Source: Oligoflexus tunisiensis
GTDB taxonomy: Bacteria; Bdellovibrionota_B; Oligoflexia; Oligoflexales; Oligoflexaceae
Direction: 5' to 3'
Assembly (NCBI RefSeq): GCF_001748245.1
Contig: NZ_BDFO01000001.1
Location: 6,167,346 to 6,231,345, forward strand
DNA length: 64,000 bases
How positions within the stretch are numbered: the first letter of the stretch is position 1; every line of letters starts with the position of its first letter. Made by a program: the position numbers and the translations under genes. The notes beneath the pieces were generated by a model. The model saw nothing but the letters and a program-made list of their open reading frames with translations, did not search any database and had not been told where the DNA came from. Of this stretch, positions 33,592 to 43,319 are shown one piece after another.

Positions 33592-33775
33592 GTTCAACCT
33601 CTAAAAAGGAACAACCTTGGTTTCCTAGATCGGCAGTTTGGGATAAGATCTTAAGATAATTTTCATCGGTCAATAATTTCAAAAGGTTGGAATTGGCAAA
33701 ACCTTGCTTGCTCCGCGGGCCGGAGCAGGGTAGAAATGGGGTTTTGCCCGCTTTGACTCTCTGGGGGATGCCTCA

Positions 33776-34465
33776 ATGGCTTTCACTCGCAAACAGAAAT
33801 TTATCTGCTGGCTGGCCTATGCCCTGGTCGGGCTCTTCCAGCTCAGCTACCGCTATCGACGCCTGAACCCTGACGTGCGGGACCAGGCCGGCCTGCTCCA
33901 TGAGAAACGGGTGGTGGCCTACGCCTGCTGGCATCAGAATGCGCTCTCCACGGTTATGGCTCATACCTGGCGCCGGCTCGCGGTCCTGGTGAGCCGCTCC
34001 TTTGATGGTGAAGTGATCGCCTTCGTGGCAAAAAAATTCGGCGTTCATTCCGCCCGTGGCTCCTCGTCGCGTGGTGGACTCGAAGCTCTGCGTCAGCTCA
34101 TTAAGCTGACCAAGGAAGGCTATGAAGTTGGCATCACCGTCGATGGTCCCCGCGGCCCCCGGCACGAAGTCAAAGGCGGCGTCATTGCTCTGGCGTCACG
34201 CACGGGCGTTCCCATCGTGCCCACGGCCACGCGCGGTCGTCGCACCTGGACTCTGGTCAAGAGTTGGGATCAGTTCCGGGTTCCTAAACCTTTTACGGAA
34301 ATCCTCGTTCTATACGGCCAGCCGATGCAGATCCCGCATCGCCTCACCGATGAGGAAGTGCACGAATATCAGCAAAAGCTGGCGGATGTCCTGATGGACC
34401 TTGAGCATCAGCTCGATACCCTTCTGGTCCCTGGCCGCACCCAGGCGGCGCGTGCAGAAGCCTAA
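33776..34465 (+). CDS. DUF374-type lysophospholipid acyltransferase-family protein
   Basis: 229 residues with one N-terminal hydrophobic segment. The family blocks VVAYACWHQNALS, LVSRSFDGEVIAFVAKKFG, SARGSSSRGGLEAL, ITVDGPRGPRHEVKGGVIALA and VPIVPTATRG match the DUF374 branch of the LPLAT superfamily. Members are membrane-associated acyltransferase-like proteins acting on lipid A or phospholipid precursors; the exact acceptor is unknown. The site HQNALS takes the place of HX4D, as is usual in this branch. GGGGGATG precedes the ATG. Confidence 0.87.
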   Translation: MAFTRKQKFICWLAYALVGLFQLSYRYRRLNPDVRDQAGLLHEKRVVAYACWHQNALSTVMAHTWRRLAVLVSRSFDGEVIAFVAKKFGVHSARGSSSRGGLEALRQLIKLTKEGYEVGITVDGPRGPRHEVKGGVIALASRTGVPIVPTATRGRRTWTLVKSWDQFRVPKPFTEILVLYGQPMQIPHRLTDEEVHEYQQKLADVLMDLEHQLDTLLVPGRTQAARAEA

Positions 34466-34490
34466 TTTCCCGACCCAAGCCTCTGGCATT

Positions 34491-34507
34491 TGGGATTCCT
34501 TCAATCC
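34491..34507 (+). terminator. Weak hairpin after the DUF374 gene
   Basis: GGGATT and AATCCC (6-bp stem, 5-base loop), followed a few bases later by TTTTACTTT. Candidate terminator only. Confidence 0.35.
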
Positions 34508-34595
34508 CGAACATTTTACTTTGTGTAGAAGAAGCCGATGACCTATCGAGCTTCATGGCGTGTGGACTTTTTTTTGACGAAACGGACGAAACTGC

Positions 34596-34865
34596 ATGAG
34601 CGTCATTCACATCGACTTCCGCGACAAGGAACACTATCGACTGGCTCGCCTTGTCGAAGAGCAGCTCGAATCCTTTGGCTTTAATACGACGAGCATGCGG
34701 ATTCCGGACGACGCCATCGCCTGCGCGCTGGATGAAGTGAAAAAATTTGCCAACACCACGGACCGCAAGGCCGCTCTCATTAAACTTGAAAACCATTTCC
34801 GCCAGCGCCACGAGGCTGACCTGCCGATTCCCATCGCTACGGCGCACATCAAACCGAAACCCTGA
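34596..34865 (+). CDS. Small hypothetical protein (89 aa)
   Basis: 89 residues, soluble, beginning SVIHIDFRDKEHYRLARLVEEQL. It looks like one beta strand plus several helices; no family recognised. No clear Shine-Dalgarno is seen before the ATG. Codon use matches its neighbours and the frame is intact, so it may be a real small gene. Confidence 0.5.
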   Translation: MSVIHIDFRDKEHYRLARLVEEQLESFGFNTTSMRIPDDAIACALDEVKKFANTTDRKAALIKLENHFRQRHEADLPIPIATAHIKPKP

Positions 34866-34900
34866 GGATCAGGCTCGGGAAGCACAGAATAACCCAGGTC

Positions 34901-34929
34901 TTGACGGAACGGGCGGGAGGCTGCAGGAT
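34901..34929 (+). promoter_or_regulatory. Weak candidate promoter for the SIMPL-domain gene
   Basis: TTGACG, 17-bp spacer, CAGGAT, about 33 bp upstream of the ATG at 34962. The -10 box is poor. Confidence 0.3.
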
Positions 34930-34961
34930 AAGCTGCGAATCATCCTACGCAGGAGTTTCTC

Positions 34962-35696
34962 ATGTCGTTTTCATTTCCTGGATTTGCCCGCTGCACCGCT
35001 CTCGTGATTGGCCTCGCTTCGCCCTTTTCGTTGCATGCCGATGACGACGGGCGCTCGATCCTCGTCACCGGGGAAGGCGAAGCGGCGGCAGCGCCCGATC
35101 AGGTGGAATTCATCGTCGGCATCGATGTGACGGACGCCAAGGTTGAAGTCACAAAGTCCAAGAGCGATGAGGCGATGCGCCGCATTCTGGCGATCACCAA
35201 AGAGTTCAAGATTGATCCCAAGGATGTGCAGTCGGATTATCTGCGGGTGCAGCCCATCCAGGAAGCCCCCTTCCATCCTGACGGCAAGCCAACGCGTCCG
35301 GTCACGACTTACAACGCCCGCCGCGACGTGCGCATCCTCCTCCGCGATATCAAGAAATATGAAGGCCTGATGACCGCGATGTTCAATAGCGGCGCCAACA
35401 ATCTCCATAGTCTTCAATTCAAAAGTTCCGCCCAGACCCGACTCGAAAATGAAGCGCGAAACGCAGCCTTGAAGGATGCCAAGGCCAAGGCCGAGTCCAT
35501 GGCCCAGCAGATGGGCCTTAAACTCGGTCGACCACGCAATATCGCAGAAGGTATTCATGGTCCCGGACCGGGACCCATCATGGGCAAGACGATGATGATG
35601 GAAGGATTCGCCCGCGCGGCCTCCAGTGAGCCGACACTGGCTCCTGGAGAAGTGCGCGTCAAGCAGCAGGTGACGGTGCTCTTCGACGCCGAATAA
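34962..35696 (+). CDS. SIMPL (DUF541) domain periplasmic protein
   Basis: 244 residues. Signal peptide ending SLHA. The mature part matches SIMPL/DUF541: ILVTGEGEAAAAPDQVEFIVGI, DPKDVQSDYLRVQPI, ARRDVRILLRDIKKYEGLM and ARNAALKDAKAKAESMAQQMGLKLG. Family members form periplasmic oligomers linked to oxidative-stress resistance or signalling. A Gly/Pro/Met-rich loop (GPGPGPIMGKTMMMEG) is an extra. GGAG precedes the ATG. Confidence 0.88.
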   Translation: MSFSFPGFARCTALVIGLASPFSLHADDDGRSILVTGEGEAAAAPDQVEFIVGIDVTDAKVEVTKSKSDEAMRRILAITKEFKIDPKDVQSDYLRVQPIQEAPFHPDGKPTRPVTTYNARRDVRILLRDIKKYEGLMTAMFNSGANNLHSLQFKSSAQTRLENEARNAALKDAKAKAESMAQQMGLKLGRPRNIAEGIHGPGPGPIMGKTMMMEGFARAASSEPTLAPGEVRVKQQVTVLFDAE

Positions 35697-35708
35697 AGAG
35701 CCGCACGC

Positions 35709-37442
35709 TTATTTCTTCAGAGCCTTGGTGGAACCATGATGGCCCGCATTCAAAATCAGAGTGTGGGCATCCCCTGCCACCCGCGAGAGGCTCGCGTCCA
35801 ACCAGCTTTGCCAATTCAAGGCCCCCGTCTTCCTATCGAGCGCCAGCACACCCATGGGGGGATATTGGCTGCCGGCGAGGCCATAGGCCACATACACCGT
35901 GTTTTTATCCTGCTCCAGCACATTCATGATGCCTTCCGAAGGCGCTGCGGAATTCAACACGAAACGCCAGCGAACGACACCTGTCCAGGGGGCGATGGCC
36001 TGAATGGTTTTTCCGTTGATCAGCCAGGTCTCCTGTTGGTTCACTTCGCTCACAAAACTGCCTGTGCCGGTCTCTTCACGCTCCCACAGGACATGTCCCG
36101 TCCAGCAATTGAGGGCGATCTGTCGGCTGACCCTGGCCGCATGATCCAGGGCCTGCACCAGAACCACACCCGTTTTCAGGATCTGCGCATGGGGATTCTG
36201 CGCGGCCAATGCCTGGTAGTCATGGGCCCAGACGATGCGGCCATTTCTTTTGTCGATCGAACTGATCCGGGTTCGCTCATGCACATAGAGTCCGTTCTGT
36301 TCAAACGACAGCGAGATCGGTTCATTCTGCTGCGCTGCGTAAGTCCAGAGCGCGCGGCCGGTGGCTGGTTCCATCGCGGTCAGCCATGCGCCATCGACTA
36401 AAAAGAGGGAACCATCAGGTGCCAGACTAAAGTAACCCGTCCCCGGATTTGCCTTCCAAAGTTCGCGGCCCTCGACCAGACTCAGGACCACAAACATCGC
36501 CTTGGCATCCTGCTGGCCGCTGATAAAAACCTGCCGACCATCGATACCCAGGACGCCAGCAGAAGCGGGTGCCACCCAGGCCCAAAGAACCTTGCCCGTC
36601 GTCGGCGCGAGACTGACTATCGTTGTACGCTCAGCCCCGTAGCTGAGATACATCTGTCCCTGGCTCGGATAGCAGGTGAGATAACCGTGTTCGCCCTGAA
36701 GGTCTCCATTTAAATCCGTGCTCCAGATTTCCCGTCCTGTCTGTTTCGAAACAGCAACGACCCGACCCTGCTGTGTGATGAACGCCGTATTCTGTGTGGA
36801 GCAGTTGCCATGAACAGAAAAGGCTGTTGCCGCCTGATACGTCCAAAGCAGAAGTCCGCTGTTGCCATCCACCAGCGACAGGGAATTTTGAGGATATGGA
36901 CTGCTGAGGAAGAGCTGGCCCTGGGCATCGCTCATGAGGTTGCCAGGCAAGGTCCAGGTCACCTCCCCAGCCTTGGGAGGGGTCGTCCTGTGAAAGGAGA
37001 AATATCCATCCCGGGTATTCAGCACAAAACGATAACGCCCCAGCGCGGGAAAGCGGACGCGGAAAACCATGTTCTCGGCGGAGTCGGCTTGAACGCGCAG
37101 CCAGGCGCTGTCGGGCACGCGCAGAGTGGGAAGATGCGCTCCATAGTAATTCTGCCAGGCGCCCCAGGCATTGCGCTCCGGCGTTTCCGTGAGCACGCAG
37201 TCATCACCGCCCTGGGTCATCCACGTTTCCTTGACCTCGAACGTGAGTTCCCGCAGAAAATTCTGCGCCCCGGTTTTTAGACGATTGACTTCGCTCACAT
37301 CCCAGCTCGTGGTGTTACAGCGCAAATAGAGATGGGTGCCTTCCCCGATACGCGCCACAGGCTCGGCGGATTGCGCCAGGATCGGCGCCAGGCTAAAAAA
37401 CAGACTGCTCAACCACCACATGAATTTTGATTGTGTTCGCAT
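35709..37442 (-). CDS. Secreted PQQ-like beta-propeller repeat protein
   Basis: 577 residues with a signal peptide ending LAQSA. An N-terminal domain (to about residue 170) without known family is followed by repeated PQQ-type strands: LVDGNSGLLLWTYQA, VSKQTGREIWSTDLNG, LAPTTGKVLWAWVAP, MEPATGRALWTYAA, IDKRNGRIVWAHDY, LNCWTGHVLWERE and LDRKTGALNWQS. These give a seven- or eight-bladed propeller like BamB or PQQ dehydrogenases. No cofactor-site residues are assigned, so a scaffold or binding role is likely. AGGAGG precedes the ATG. Confidence 0.85.
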   Translation of the reverse strand: MRTQSKFMWWLSSLFFSLAPILAQSAEPVARIGEGTHLYLRCNTTSWDVSEVNRLKTGAQNFLRELTFEVKETWMTQGGDDCVLTETPERNAWGAWQNYYGAHLPTLRVPDSAWLRVQADSAENMVFRVRFPALGRYRFVLNTRDGYFSFHRTTPPKAGEVTWTLPGNLMSDAQGQLFLSSPYPQNSLSLVDGNSGLLLWTYQAATAFSVHGNCSTQNTAFITQQGRVVAVSKQTGREIWSTDLNGDLQGEHGYLTCYPSQGQMYLSYGAERTTIVSLAPTTGKVLWAWVAPASAGVLGIDGRQVFISGQQDAKAMFVVLSLVEGRELWKANPGTGYFSLAPDGSLFLVDGAWLTAMEPATGRALWTYAAQQNEPISLSFEQNGLYVHERTRISSIDKRNGRIVWAHDYQALAAQNPHAQILKTGVVLVQALDHAARVSRQIALNCWTGHVLWEREETGTGSFVSEVNQQETWLINGKTIQAIAPWTGVVRWRFVLNSAAPSEGIMNVLEQDKNTVYVAYGLAGSQYPPMGVLALDRKTGALNWQSWLDASLSRVAGDAHTLILNAGHHGSTKALKK

Positions 37443-37594
37443 GACGATCCTCCTGGTTCATACCACACGATGCTGTCTTAAGCTATCGTGCGGACCAGTG
37501 CGTTTATCGCCTTTGTTAACTGTCGCAATCAAGGAAAATTCATCGGGGCATAAGGAAGGAAAAAGGTAAGGCGCAAAAGGCTCAGAAAAAAGTG

Positions 37595-37616
37595 CAAAGG
37601 GGCAAAAGCCCCTTTG
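37595..37616 (-). terminator. Intrinsic terminator, likely bidirectional
   Basis: CAAAGGGGC and GCCCCTTTG (9-bp stem, 4-base loop). On the minus strand CACTTTTTTC follows, ending the 37619-38119 gene; on the plus strand TTTTAAT follows. Confidence 0.8.
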
Positions 37617-37618
37617 TT

Positions 37619-38119
37619 TTAATAACGAATGTGGGAGAGGGCTTCACCCGCAAAATCCGAAGCGATATGCTCGGTACTTGCGGGGCCGTGGAACGTTTGT
37701 TCGACCTGCACCACGGTTAGCGGAACCGGCAGGAAGGTCGGACAAATTTCATAATTATAGTGGGTATTGTCGATCAGGGTCACCTTGATCGCGTGATCCT
37801 GATGCTGTTCAGCCTGGTAAATGACGGACTCACATACATCGACTGTGGACTTGACCTCTTCCAGGAAATACTCAAAGGGGGCCGGCTGCACTTCCGTGCA
37901 GAGTTGATCCACAGGGCAGGGGGGCGTTGCAGGTTGCAGGAGGAGGGCAATATTCCCCGCCGTTCGATTCAGCTTCACATAACCCTCCGTATAGCGCGAG
38001 CCGCCTTCGCTTCGAAACGTGGCTTCCAGCACTTCATCCGTAATCGGAACAATGGTTGCGACGGCCTGGGTGGTCAGGAGGCTGAGGGTCATGATGAGAG
38101 TCATTTTTATTGCATGCAT
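37619..38119 (-). CDS. Secreted hypothetical protein (166 aa)
   Basis: 166 residues. Signal peptide (MTLIMTLSLLTTQAVA). The mature part has four cysteines in two close groups (PPCPVDQLC, DVCES, EICPT), so disulphides are likely. No known family. GGAG lies eight bases before the ATG. It is followed by a clear terminator, so it is monocistronic. Confidence 0.7.
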   Translation of the reverse strand: MHAIKMTLIMTLSLLTTQAVATIVPITDEVLEATFRSEGGSRYTEGYVKLNRTAGNIALLLQPATPPCPVDQLCTEVQPAPFEYFLEEVKSTVDVCESVIYQAEQHQDHAIKVTLIDNTHYNYEICPTFLPVPLTVVQVEQTFHGPASTEHIASDFAGEALSHIRY

Positions 38120-38362
38120 GGATAATCTCCAGTGAGTCCCTTGTTAATTGCGCTGGTTATAGCGCAGAATCATCATCCACCCCAAGGCCTGGCCGCCCAG
38201 TTAAGAGCCAAAGTTCTTTTACATTTTGTAAAAGGACGCGAAAAAAGCCTTTCTCATCAGTTTCACCCAGATCAGCGTTCTTAATTGCCGGCAAATCCTG
38301 CCGAACGGGAAAGTAACGACCCATGACACAGCTTGTTCGAGAAAAAGAGAAGAGGGGAGCTT

Positions 38363-39190
38363 ATGCAATCAACACAAGGTCTATTCACATTGTTTTCCGC
38401 TTTGTCCTTCACCATGAGCCTGGGATGCGGCTCCGGCCATAAATTCAAGGAACCCAACGTACCGGTGGAAACCGCACCGATCGCCCAGCCCGAGGGTGAG
38501 GATGCGGTGATCGATACGGGATCGCCTGTAACGGATGAAACCGGAACCGTCAGCACAGTGCCTTCACCTGCTTTGCCGGTGGTCAAGGATCCTGAACCCG
38601 TGGCTTGCAGTACGCTCTATAACATACCAGGCACAGCCAACCCCTTCCTCGCCGGGATGCCTGAAGGCACGGAAATCGTCTACCCGGCGTCCGTGGATCG
38701 CGCGCCTTTGAATTCACCTGTGCTCGTGACACCAACGGATCGGCAGTGCTTTGAAGCAGGCCGCTATCTCTACTTCCGGGTGGAAGGCATGATCGCTCAC
38801 GGAAACATGGATGATCAGAAGTCGGACGCTGATGGTCTGCCCACCGCACCAGCGACCCACACGCTCGAAAGCGTACATAAGATTTCCAATGTTAAAGCAC
38901 CCATCAATAGTCTCATTGGAATTTTCCTGGATGACCGGACCCCCGAGGAACGGCCAGAGCCGCCCGCCACACTTGATTTCAACACCGGCAATCAGCGCGA
39001 TTTCAAAACACTGGCGCCCGAGATCGGTCAGATCTTTTTCATCGGTGATGGCAAGGATGCCACGGGCAAACTGCAAGGTTTTACCGTGCCAGTTGGAACG
39101 ACCCGTCTCTATCTCGCCATCATGGATGCTTATGAATGGAATAATAACCTGGGTAAACTTTCCGGTGGAATACTCTGGGTCAAACCCTGA
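38363..39190 (+). CDS. Lipoprotein with lectin-like C-terminal domain
   Basis: 275 residues. Lipoprotein signal with SLGC, a disordered acidic/Pro linker (about residues 30-80), then a domain with two single cysteines. The C-terminal strands IGQIFFIGDGKDATGKLQ and FTVPVGTTRLYLAIMDA resemble the PA-IL-like or PEP-CTERM sandwich pattern (V-P-x-G-A-T-R-L-Y-L-G). A ligand-binding role is inferred. I chose ATG 38363, with GGGGAG just upstream; the longer frame starts with a TTG. It converges on the DUF3187-like gene. Confidence 0.68.
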   Translation: MQSTQGLFTLFSALSFTMSLGCGSGHKFKEPNVPVETAPIAQPEGEDAVIDTGSPVTDETGTVSTVPSPALPVVKDPEPVACSTLYNIPGTANPFLAGMPEGTEIVYPASVDRAPLNSPVLVTPTDRQCFEAGRYLYFRVEGMIAHGNMDDQKSDADGLPTAPATHTLESVHKISNVKAPINSLIGIFLDDRTPEERPEPPATLDFNTGNQRDFKTLAPEIGQIFFIGDGKDATGKLQGFTVPVGTTRLYLAIMDAYEWNNNLGKLSGGILWVKP

Positions 39191-39198
39191 GCCGCGGG

Positions 39199-40161
39199 TC
39201 AGTTGACAGGAGCATGCAGCCCGAGACTGAAACCCCAGTCCGGGCTGTTGTAGAGCCAGAAGATATTTTCAATCACCGCCAATTCCAGCGTCACCGCTTC
39301 CCAGTGATAGCGATAGCCAAGCTGCCACTCATACGAGTTGCGACTCAGCTGACCCAGATCGCGAAAGACCGGCTGATTATTCATAAATTGAAAAATCAAT
39401 TGCTGATCATCCGGCAAGGGATAATTCGCACCGACGGCAAAACCACGATTCTCCGCCCGTGTTCCCACCCGCACTTCCTGACTTTGATCAAAGAAGAGCT
39501 GCCGGATATTGGCAAAATACGTGAGCATCGACCCCTGGTATAAGGCTCCGAGGATAAGACCGCGATCGACGGATCCCGAGGCATAGGGCGAAAAGCTGGC
39601 CATTTCATAGGCGGCCAGTAGCGTGGCGGTCAGATCCCAGCCGTGCCGCTCTCGTGAAAGGATCGCATAGCTGAGGTCCACGGTCGCCTGCTCGCTGAAG
39701 GTGCGATCGAGGTTGTCGCGATTATACTGCAGATTGTAGTCCGGAATCACAAAGCGCGTGTGATGCTTGCCCGTTTGCAAACGCCCGTCCTGGCCCATGC
39801 GAAAGAGGTCATGAAAGCTGATGGCGGTCTGATCCGTATCCGCCTGCACAAAGCGGCGGCTGGAAAAGCCGAGCCCTATCTGAAATCCAGCTCCGAGCCC
39901 GGCCGCCATGTGCGCCTGGTCGTCGACGATTTCCCCATCCACAACATAACGCTTGTCGCGTGCCCAAAGGTTGGCATAGGTGCGTGATAGGGCAAAGCGC
40001 AGACGGCCGCGTTCCAGAACGCTTGGATTTTGCAGGGGAGGATTCAGACGAAAGAGTTGACCGACAGCTTCGGAGCGGGTGAGCAGCGGCCCCTCGCCGG
40101 CCTGGGTGAGGCCCGGGAGGAGAAACGCCATGATCAGTGCTGCATAAATTTCACGATGCAT
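39199..40161 (-). CDS. DUF3187-like outer-membrane protein
   Basis: 320 residues with a signal peptide (AALIMAFLLPGLTQA). The sequence NPPLQNPSVLERGRLRFALS and the repeated amphipathic strands ending WGFSLGLHAPVN fit the DUF3187 barrel family, though the assignment is from memory of the pattern. Its start lies inside the end of the UbiB-like gene (11-bp overlap) and it has no good Shine-Dalgarno, so translation is probably coupled. Confidence 0.68.
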   Translation of the reverse strand: MHREIYAALIMAFLLPGLTQAGEGPLLTRSEAVGQLFRLNPPLQNPSVLERGRLRFALSRTYANLWARDKRYVVDGEIVDDQAHMAAGLGAGFQIGLGFSSRRFVQADTDQTAISFHDLFRMGQDGRLQTGKHHTRFVIPDYNLQYNRDNLDRTFSEQATVDLSYAILSRERHGWDLTATLLAAYEMASFSPYASGSVDRGLILGALYQGSMLTYFANIRQLFFDQSQEVRVGTRAENRGFAVGANYPLPDDQQLIFQFMNNQPVFRDLGQLSRNSYEWQLGYRYHWEAVTLELAVIENIFWLYNSPDWGFSLGLHAPVN

Positions 40162-41602
40162 TGTCGAACATTTTTTTCACCAGATGGGGCAAACGCCGTC
40201 CCATGCCGATGACTTCCTTGAGATTGGGTCGCGCCGCTTTTAAAAGGACAGGACCTGCCGCGCGCGCAAAGGATACTTCCGGATCAATACCGCGGGCCAG
40301 ACCTTCAATGGTGAGCAAACTCTTGGCCATCATGAGAAGGCCATCCGGAACGGGAATGCCGAGATTTTCCGAACCGCGCAAGGCGGCTTCCAGAAGTTCT
40401 TCCATCGAGGCCTGCGTGCCGGCTTCCCTGTGCTCCTGAATCAGACTGGAGACTTTACGCAGCTCCGCTTCGACATCCGCACGCTCGCAGTGAACATCAT
40501 GCTCCTCACCGATGTTCACGAGCACATCGATCAGTCTTTGCATATCAGCCATCAGCAGAGCTTTCAGGATGCCCGAAATATGCCGGCGATCCACTTCACG
40601 CAGCTCGCCGGTCAATCCCCAATCGAAGAGTCCGACGCAGCCGTCCTCGAGCAGCATCAGGTTGCCCGCATGGGGATCGGCGTGAAACAGTCCGATTTCA
40701 AAAACCTGCACCAGAAGTTCCTGTAAAATGCGCCGGGCGAGTTTTTTCCTTTGCTCGGCATTCAACGTCATGCGACCTTCCACCACATCCACCAGCGAGG
40801 CGCCGCGAAAACGCTCCATCACGAGAACGTTGGGTGTGCAGAAACGATCAAAGGTTTTCGGCAAACGCAAAACCTGTTGTTTTTTCGAATCGAGACGCTC
40901 CTGCATTCGATCGAGATTTTTCTTTTCAAGATCGAGCTGCACCTCACGCCTGAGACTGCGAATCAAATCCTGAAGTTCGCGTATGGTTTTGGAACCGACG
41001 GAGGTCAGCTTCAAAGGCGAGGTGAGCGTGACGATTTGCTCCAAGGCTCGCAAGGTCTCTTCCAGTCGGCGGCACGATTCAGGCTTGATGACTTTAATTA
41101 CCCATTCACGGCCTTCTTCATCCACTGCGGCATGCACCTGAGCCATCGACGCCACACCCAGAGGATGCGGTTCGACCACAAATTCCTGCTGCCAATCGGG
41201 AATCTCTTCATCCAGAATGGCTTCAATTTCCTCAAAAGGGATGGCCGGCCATGCACCATAAAGGCGCGTCAACTGCATCTTTTGCGCCAGCTGCTGACCT
41301 TCGTCATCGAGGCGACTCAAGGCAATCTGGCCGAGTTTGCCATAAACGGGACCGAGGGAATTGAAGCAGGCGAGCGCCACATCGCCGACGAGTTCGAGGA
41401 TTCGCTTCTCCGACCAAAAGGGGTCGATGCCGGGTTCCATCAGGAAAGCCCGCGACACCCTGAGAGGCAAGGCGATCCCGCCTGAGAAAAGCAACTGCTT
41501 GTAAATACATGTGATTTCGCGAGCCAGGGCCAGGTGTTGAGCGGCGGCTCCGCCGAGAAAAGATCGCGAACCCTTGGAAGTCTTGGCAGTATTTGCTTTC
41601 AC
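40151..41602 (-). CDS. ABC1/ADCK/UbiB-family atypical kinase
   Basis: 483 residues. Family motifs: KLGQ in GPVYGKLGQIALSR, the Ala-rich ASMAQVHAAV, the lysine strand WVIKVIKPES, the catalytic loop LFHADPHAGNLML and the DFG-equivalent GLFDWGLTG. ABC1 kinases use ATP to support ubiquinone biosynthesis or lipid handling at the membrane. It lacks a clear C-terminal double membrane helix, so strict UbiB identity is not certain. Start GTG 41602 with GAGG upstream. It overlaps the DUF3187-like gene. Confidence 0.87.
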   Translation of the reverse strand: MKANTAKTSKGSRSFLGGAAAQHLALAREITCIYKQLLFSGGIALPLRVSRAFLMEPGIDPFWSEKRILELVGDVALACFNSLGPVYGKLGQIALSRLDDEGQQLAQKMQLTRLYGAWPAIPFEEIEAILDEEIPDWQQEFVVEPHPLGVASMAQVHAAVDEEGREWVIKVIKPESCRRLEETLRALEQIVTLTSPLKLTSVGSKTIRELQDLIRSLRREVQLDLEKKNLDRMQERLDSKKQQVLRLPKTFDRFCTPNVLVMERFRGASLVDVVEGRMTLNAEQRKKLARRILQELLVQVFEIGLFHADPHAGNLMLLEDGCVGLFDWGLTGELREVDRRHISGILKALLMADMQRLIDVLVNIGEEHDVHCERADVEAELRKVSSLIQEHREAGTQASMEELLEAALRGSENLGIPVPDGLLMMAKSLLTIEGLARGIDPEVSFARAAGPVLLKAARPNLKEVIGMGRRLPHLVKKMFDNAS

Positions 41603-41776
41603 AAAGACACCTCATATCGAGTCGGCACACAGCGCAGACCAGACTCAATCTGGCTCGCAAAGTTGCTGTTTTCTCAGCATCGATTTCAAGAATATAATAG
41701 CACATATGCCCCGGCTCACGTCATGGGATCAAAATTTCCCAGACGTCTCACCCAACCAGGAAAGGGAATCCACCTG

Positions 41777-42556
41777 ATGGCTCTTCATACCAAACAGGAC
41801 ATCGTCGACAATTGGCTTCCCCGTTACACGGGAACGGCCTTGAATGAATTTGGCAAGTATATCCTGCTCACGAATTTTTCGGATTATCTTCGGAGATTTT
41901 CCGCCAGGTTCAATCAGCCCATCCGCGGGCTTGATCGTCCGATGCAGACCTGTTCTGATGGAAAAAACCTGACCATGATTAATTTCGGCATCGGCTCAGC
42001 CAACGCTGCCACGGTCATGGATCTTCTGAGCGCGATCAAACCGAAAGGTGTGCTCTTCCTCGGCAAATGCGGAGGATTGAAGGATACCACGGAGATCGGC
42101 CACTTCATTCTGCCCATTGCCGCCATCCGTGGTGAGGGCACATCGGACGACTATCTGCCCGAGGAAGTTCCGGCCATGCCATCCTTCAAACTGCACAAGT
42201 TTGTTTCGGAAAAAATTGTGGAAGCGGGTATGGATTATCGTACGGGCGTGGTCTACACGACCAACCGTCGCGTTTGGGAACACGATGACGACTTCAAACA
42301 GCGTTTGCGTGATCTTCGCGCCATCGCCATCGATATGGAAACAGCCACCGTCTTTGCCTGCGGCATTGCCAATGAAATCTCGCGGGGCGCCCTGCTTTTG
42401 GTGTCCGATGTACCGATGACACCGGAAGGGATCAAGACCGAGGAAAGTGACAGGAAGGTCAGTGGACAATTTGTTGACCTTCATATTGAGATTGGCATAA
42501 AAGCAATGACCGATATTGAAGGAAAGGGCGAGAAGATCAAACACTTCCGCTACTGA
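41777..42556 (+). CDS. AMP nucleosidase (short, nucleoside-phosphorylase-like type)
   Basis: 259 residues. The start HTKQDIVDNWLPRYTG and the blocks FGKYILLTNF, INFGIGSANAATVMDLL, FLGKCGGL and AIDMETATVF match the short bacterial AMP nucleosidase group of the PNP/UDP-phosphorylase superfamily. It is predicted to split AMP into adenine and ribose 5-phosphate. I chose ATG 41777 by similarity; the frame extends 81 codons further upstream without support. It precedes yebC by 24 bp. Confidence 0.87.
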   Translation: MALHTKQDIVDNWLPRYTGTALNEFGKYILLTNFSDYLRRFSARFNQPIRGLDRPMQTCSDGKNLTMINFGIGSANAATVMDLLSAIKPKGVLFLGKCGGLKDTTEIGHFILPIAAIRGEGTSDDYLPEEVPAMPSFKLHKFVSEKIVEAGMDYRTGVVYTTNRRVWEHDDDFKQRLRDLRAIAIDMETATVFACGIANEISRGALLLVSDVPMTPEGIKTEESDRKVSGQFVDLHIEIGIKAMTDIEGKGEKIKHFRY

Positions 42557-42580
42557 GTTTGGCAGGAGGACGAGACAAAG

Positions 42581-43309
42581 ATGGCAGGCCACAGTAAATG
42601 GAAAAACATCCAGCACCGCAAGGGGGCTCAGGACGCCAAACGCGGAAAAATCTTCACCAAACTGGCCAAGGAAATTACGGTGGCCGCTCGCCTGGGCGGT
42701 GGAGACCTGGAAAGCAACGCCCGTCTGCGGACGGCCGTCCTCAAGGCTCGCGCCAACAGCATGCCCCGTGATAATATCGAGCGCGCCATTAAAAAAGGGA
42801 CCGGTGAACTCGAAGCTGAACAGTATGTGGAAAAGGTTTACGAGGGATACGGTCCAGGTGGCGTAGCCGTGATGGTCGAATGTCTGACCGATAACATCAA
42901 CCGCACTGTCGCTGACGTGCGTCACGCTTTTACAAAATTCGGCGGCAACCTCGGGACCGAGGGTTCCGTCGGTTATATGTTCCACAAAAAAGGCACGATC
43001 GTTTATCAGAGGAGCAAGATCCAGGATTTCGACAAGGTCTTCGAAGCTGCGTTGGAAGCCGGTGCTGATGATGTGAAAGACGAAGATGATGTGGTGGAAA
43101 TCATCTGTGCGCCGGATGCCTTCAACGAATTGAAAGAGACCCTCGATCGGATGGGTCTCGAAGCGGATGTGGCGGAAATCATGCGGGTGCCGGAAAACTA
43201 TTCCGCGATCGACAGTGACAAGGCCGCGTCCATGCAAAAACTCATCGACTGGCTCGAAGATAACGACGACGTGCAGAACGTCTATCACAACGCCGAGATG
43301 CCCGAATAA
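42581..43309 (+). CDS. yebC: YebC/PmpR-family protein
   Basis: 242 residues starting AGHSKWKNIQHRKGAQDAKR, the hallmark of YebC/PmpR. The rest (EGYGPGGVAVMVECLTDN, GTEGSVGYMFHKKG) follows the three-domain family plan. Members regulate transcription or help ribosomes pass difficult proline-rich motifs. GGAGG precedes the ATG. It heads the run into the Omp85-like and NtrYX genes, starting 10 bp upstream of the next gene. Confidence 0.96.
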   Translation: MAGHSKWKNIQHRKGAQDAKRGKIFTKLAKEITVAARLGGGDLESNARLRTAVLKARANSMPRDNIERAIKKGTGELEAEQYVEKVYEGYGPGGVAVMVECLTDNINRTVADVRHAFTKFGGNLGTEGSVGYMFHKKGTIVYQRSKIQDFDKVFEAALEAGADDVKDEDDVVEIICAPDAFNELKETLDRMGLEADVAEIMRVPENYSAIDSDKAASMQKLIDWLEDNDDVQNVYHNAEMPE

Positions 43310-43319
43310 GGTAGCCTCC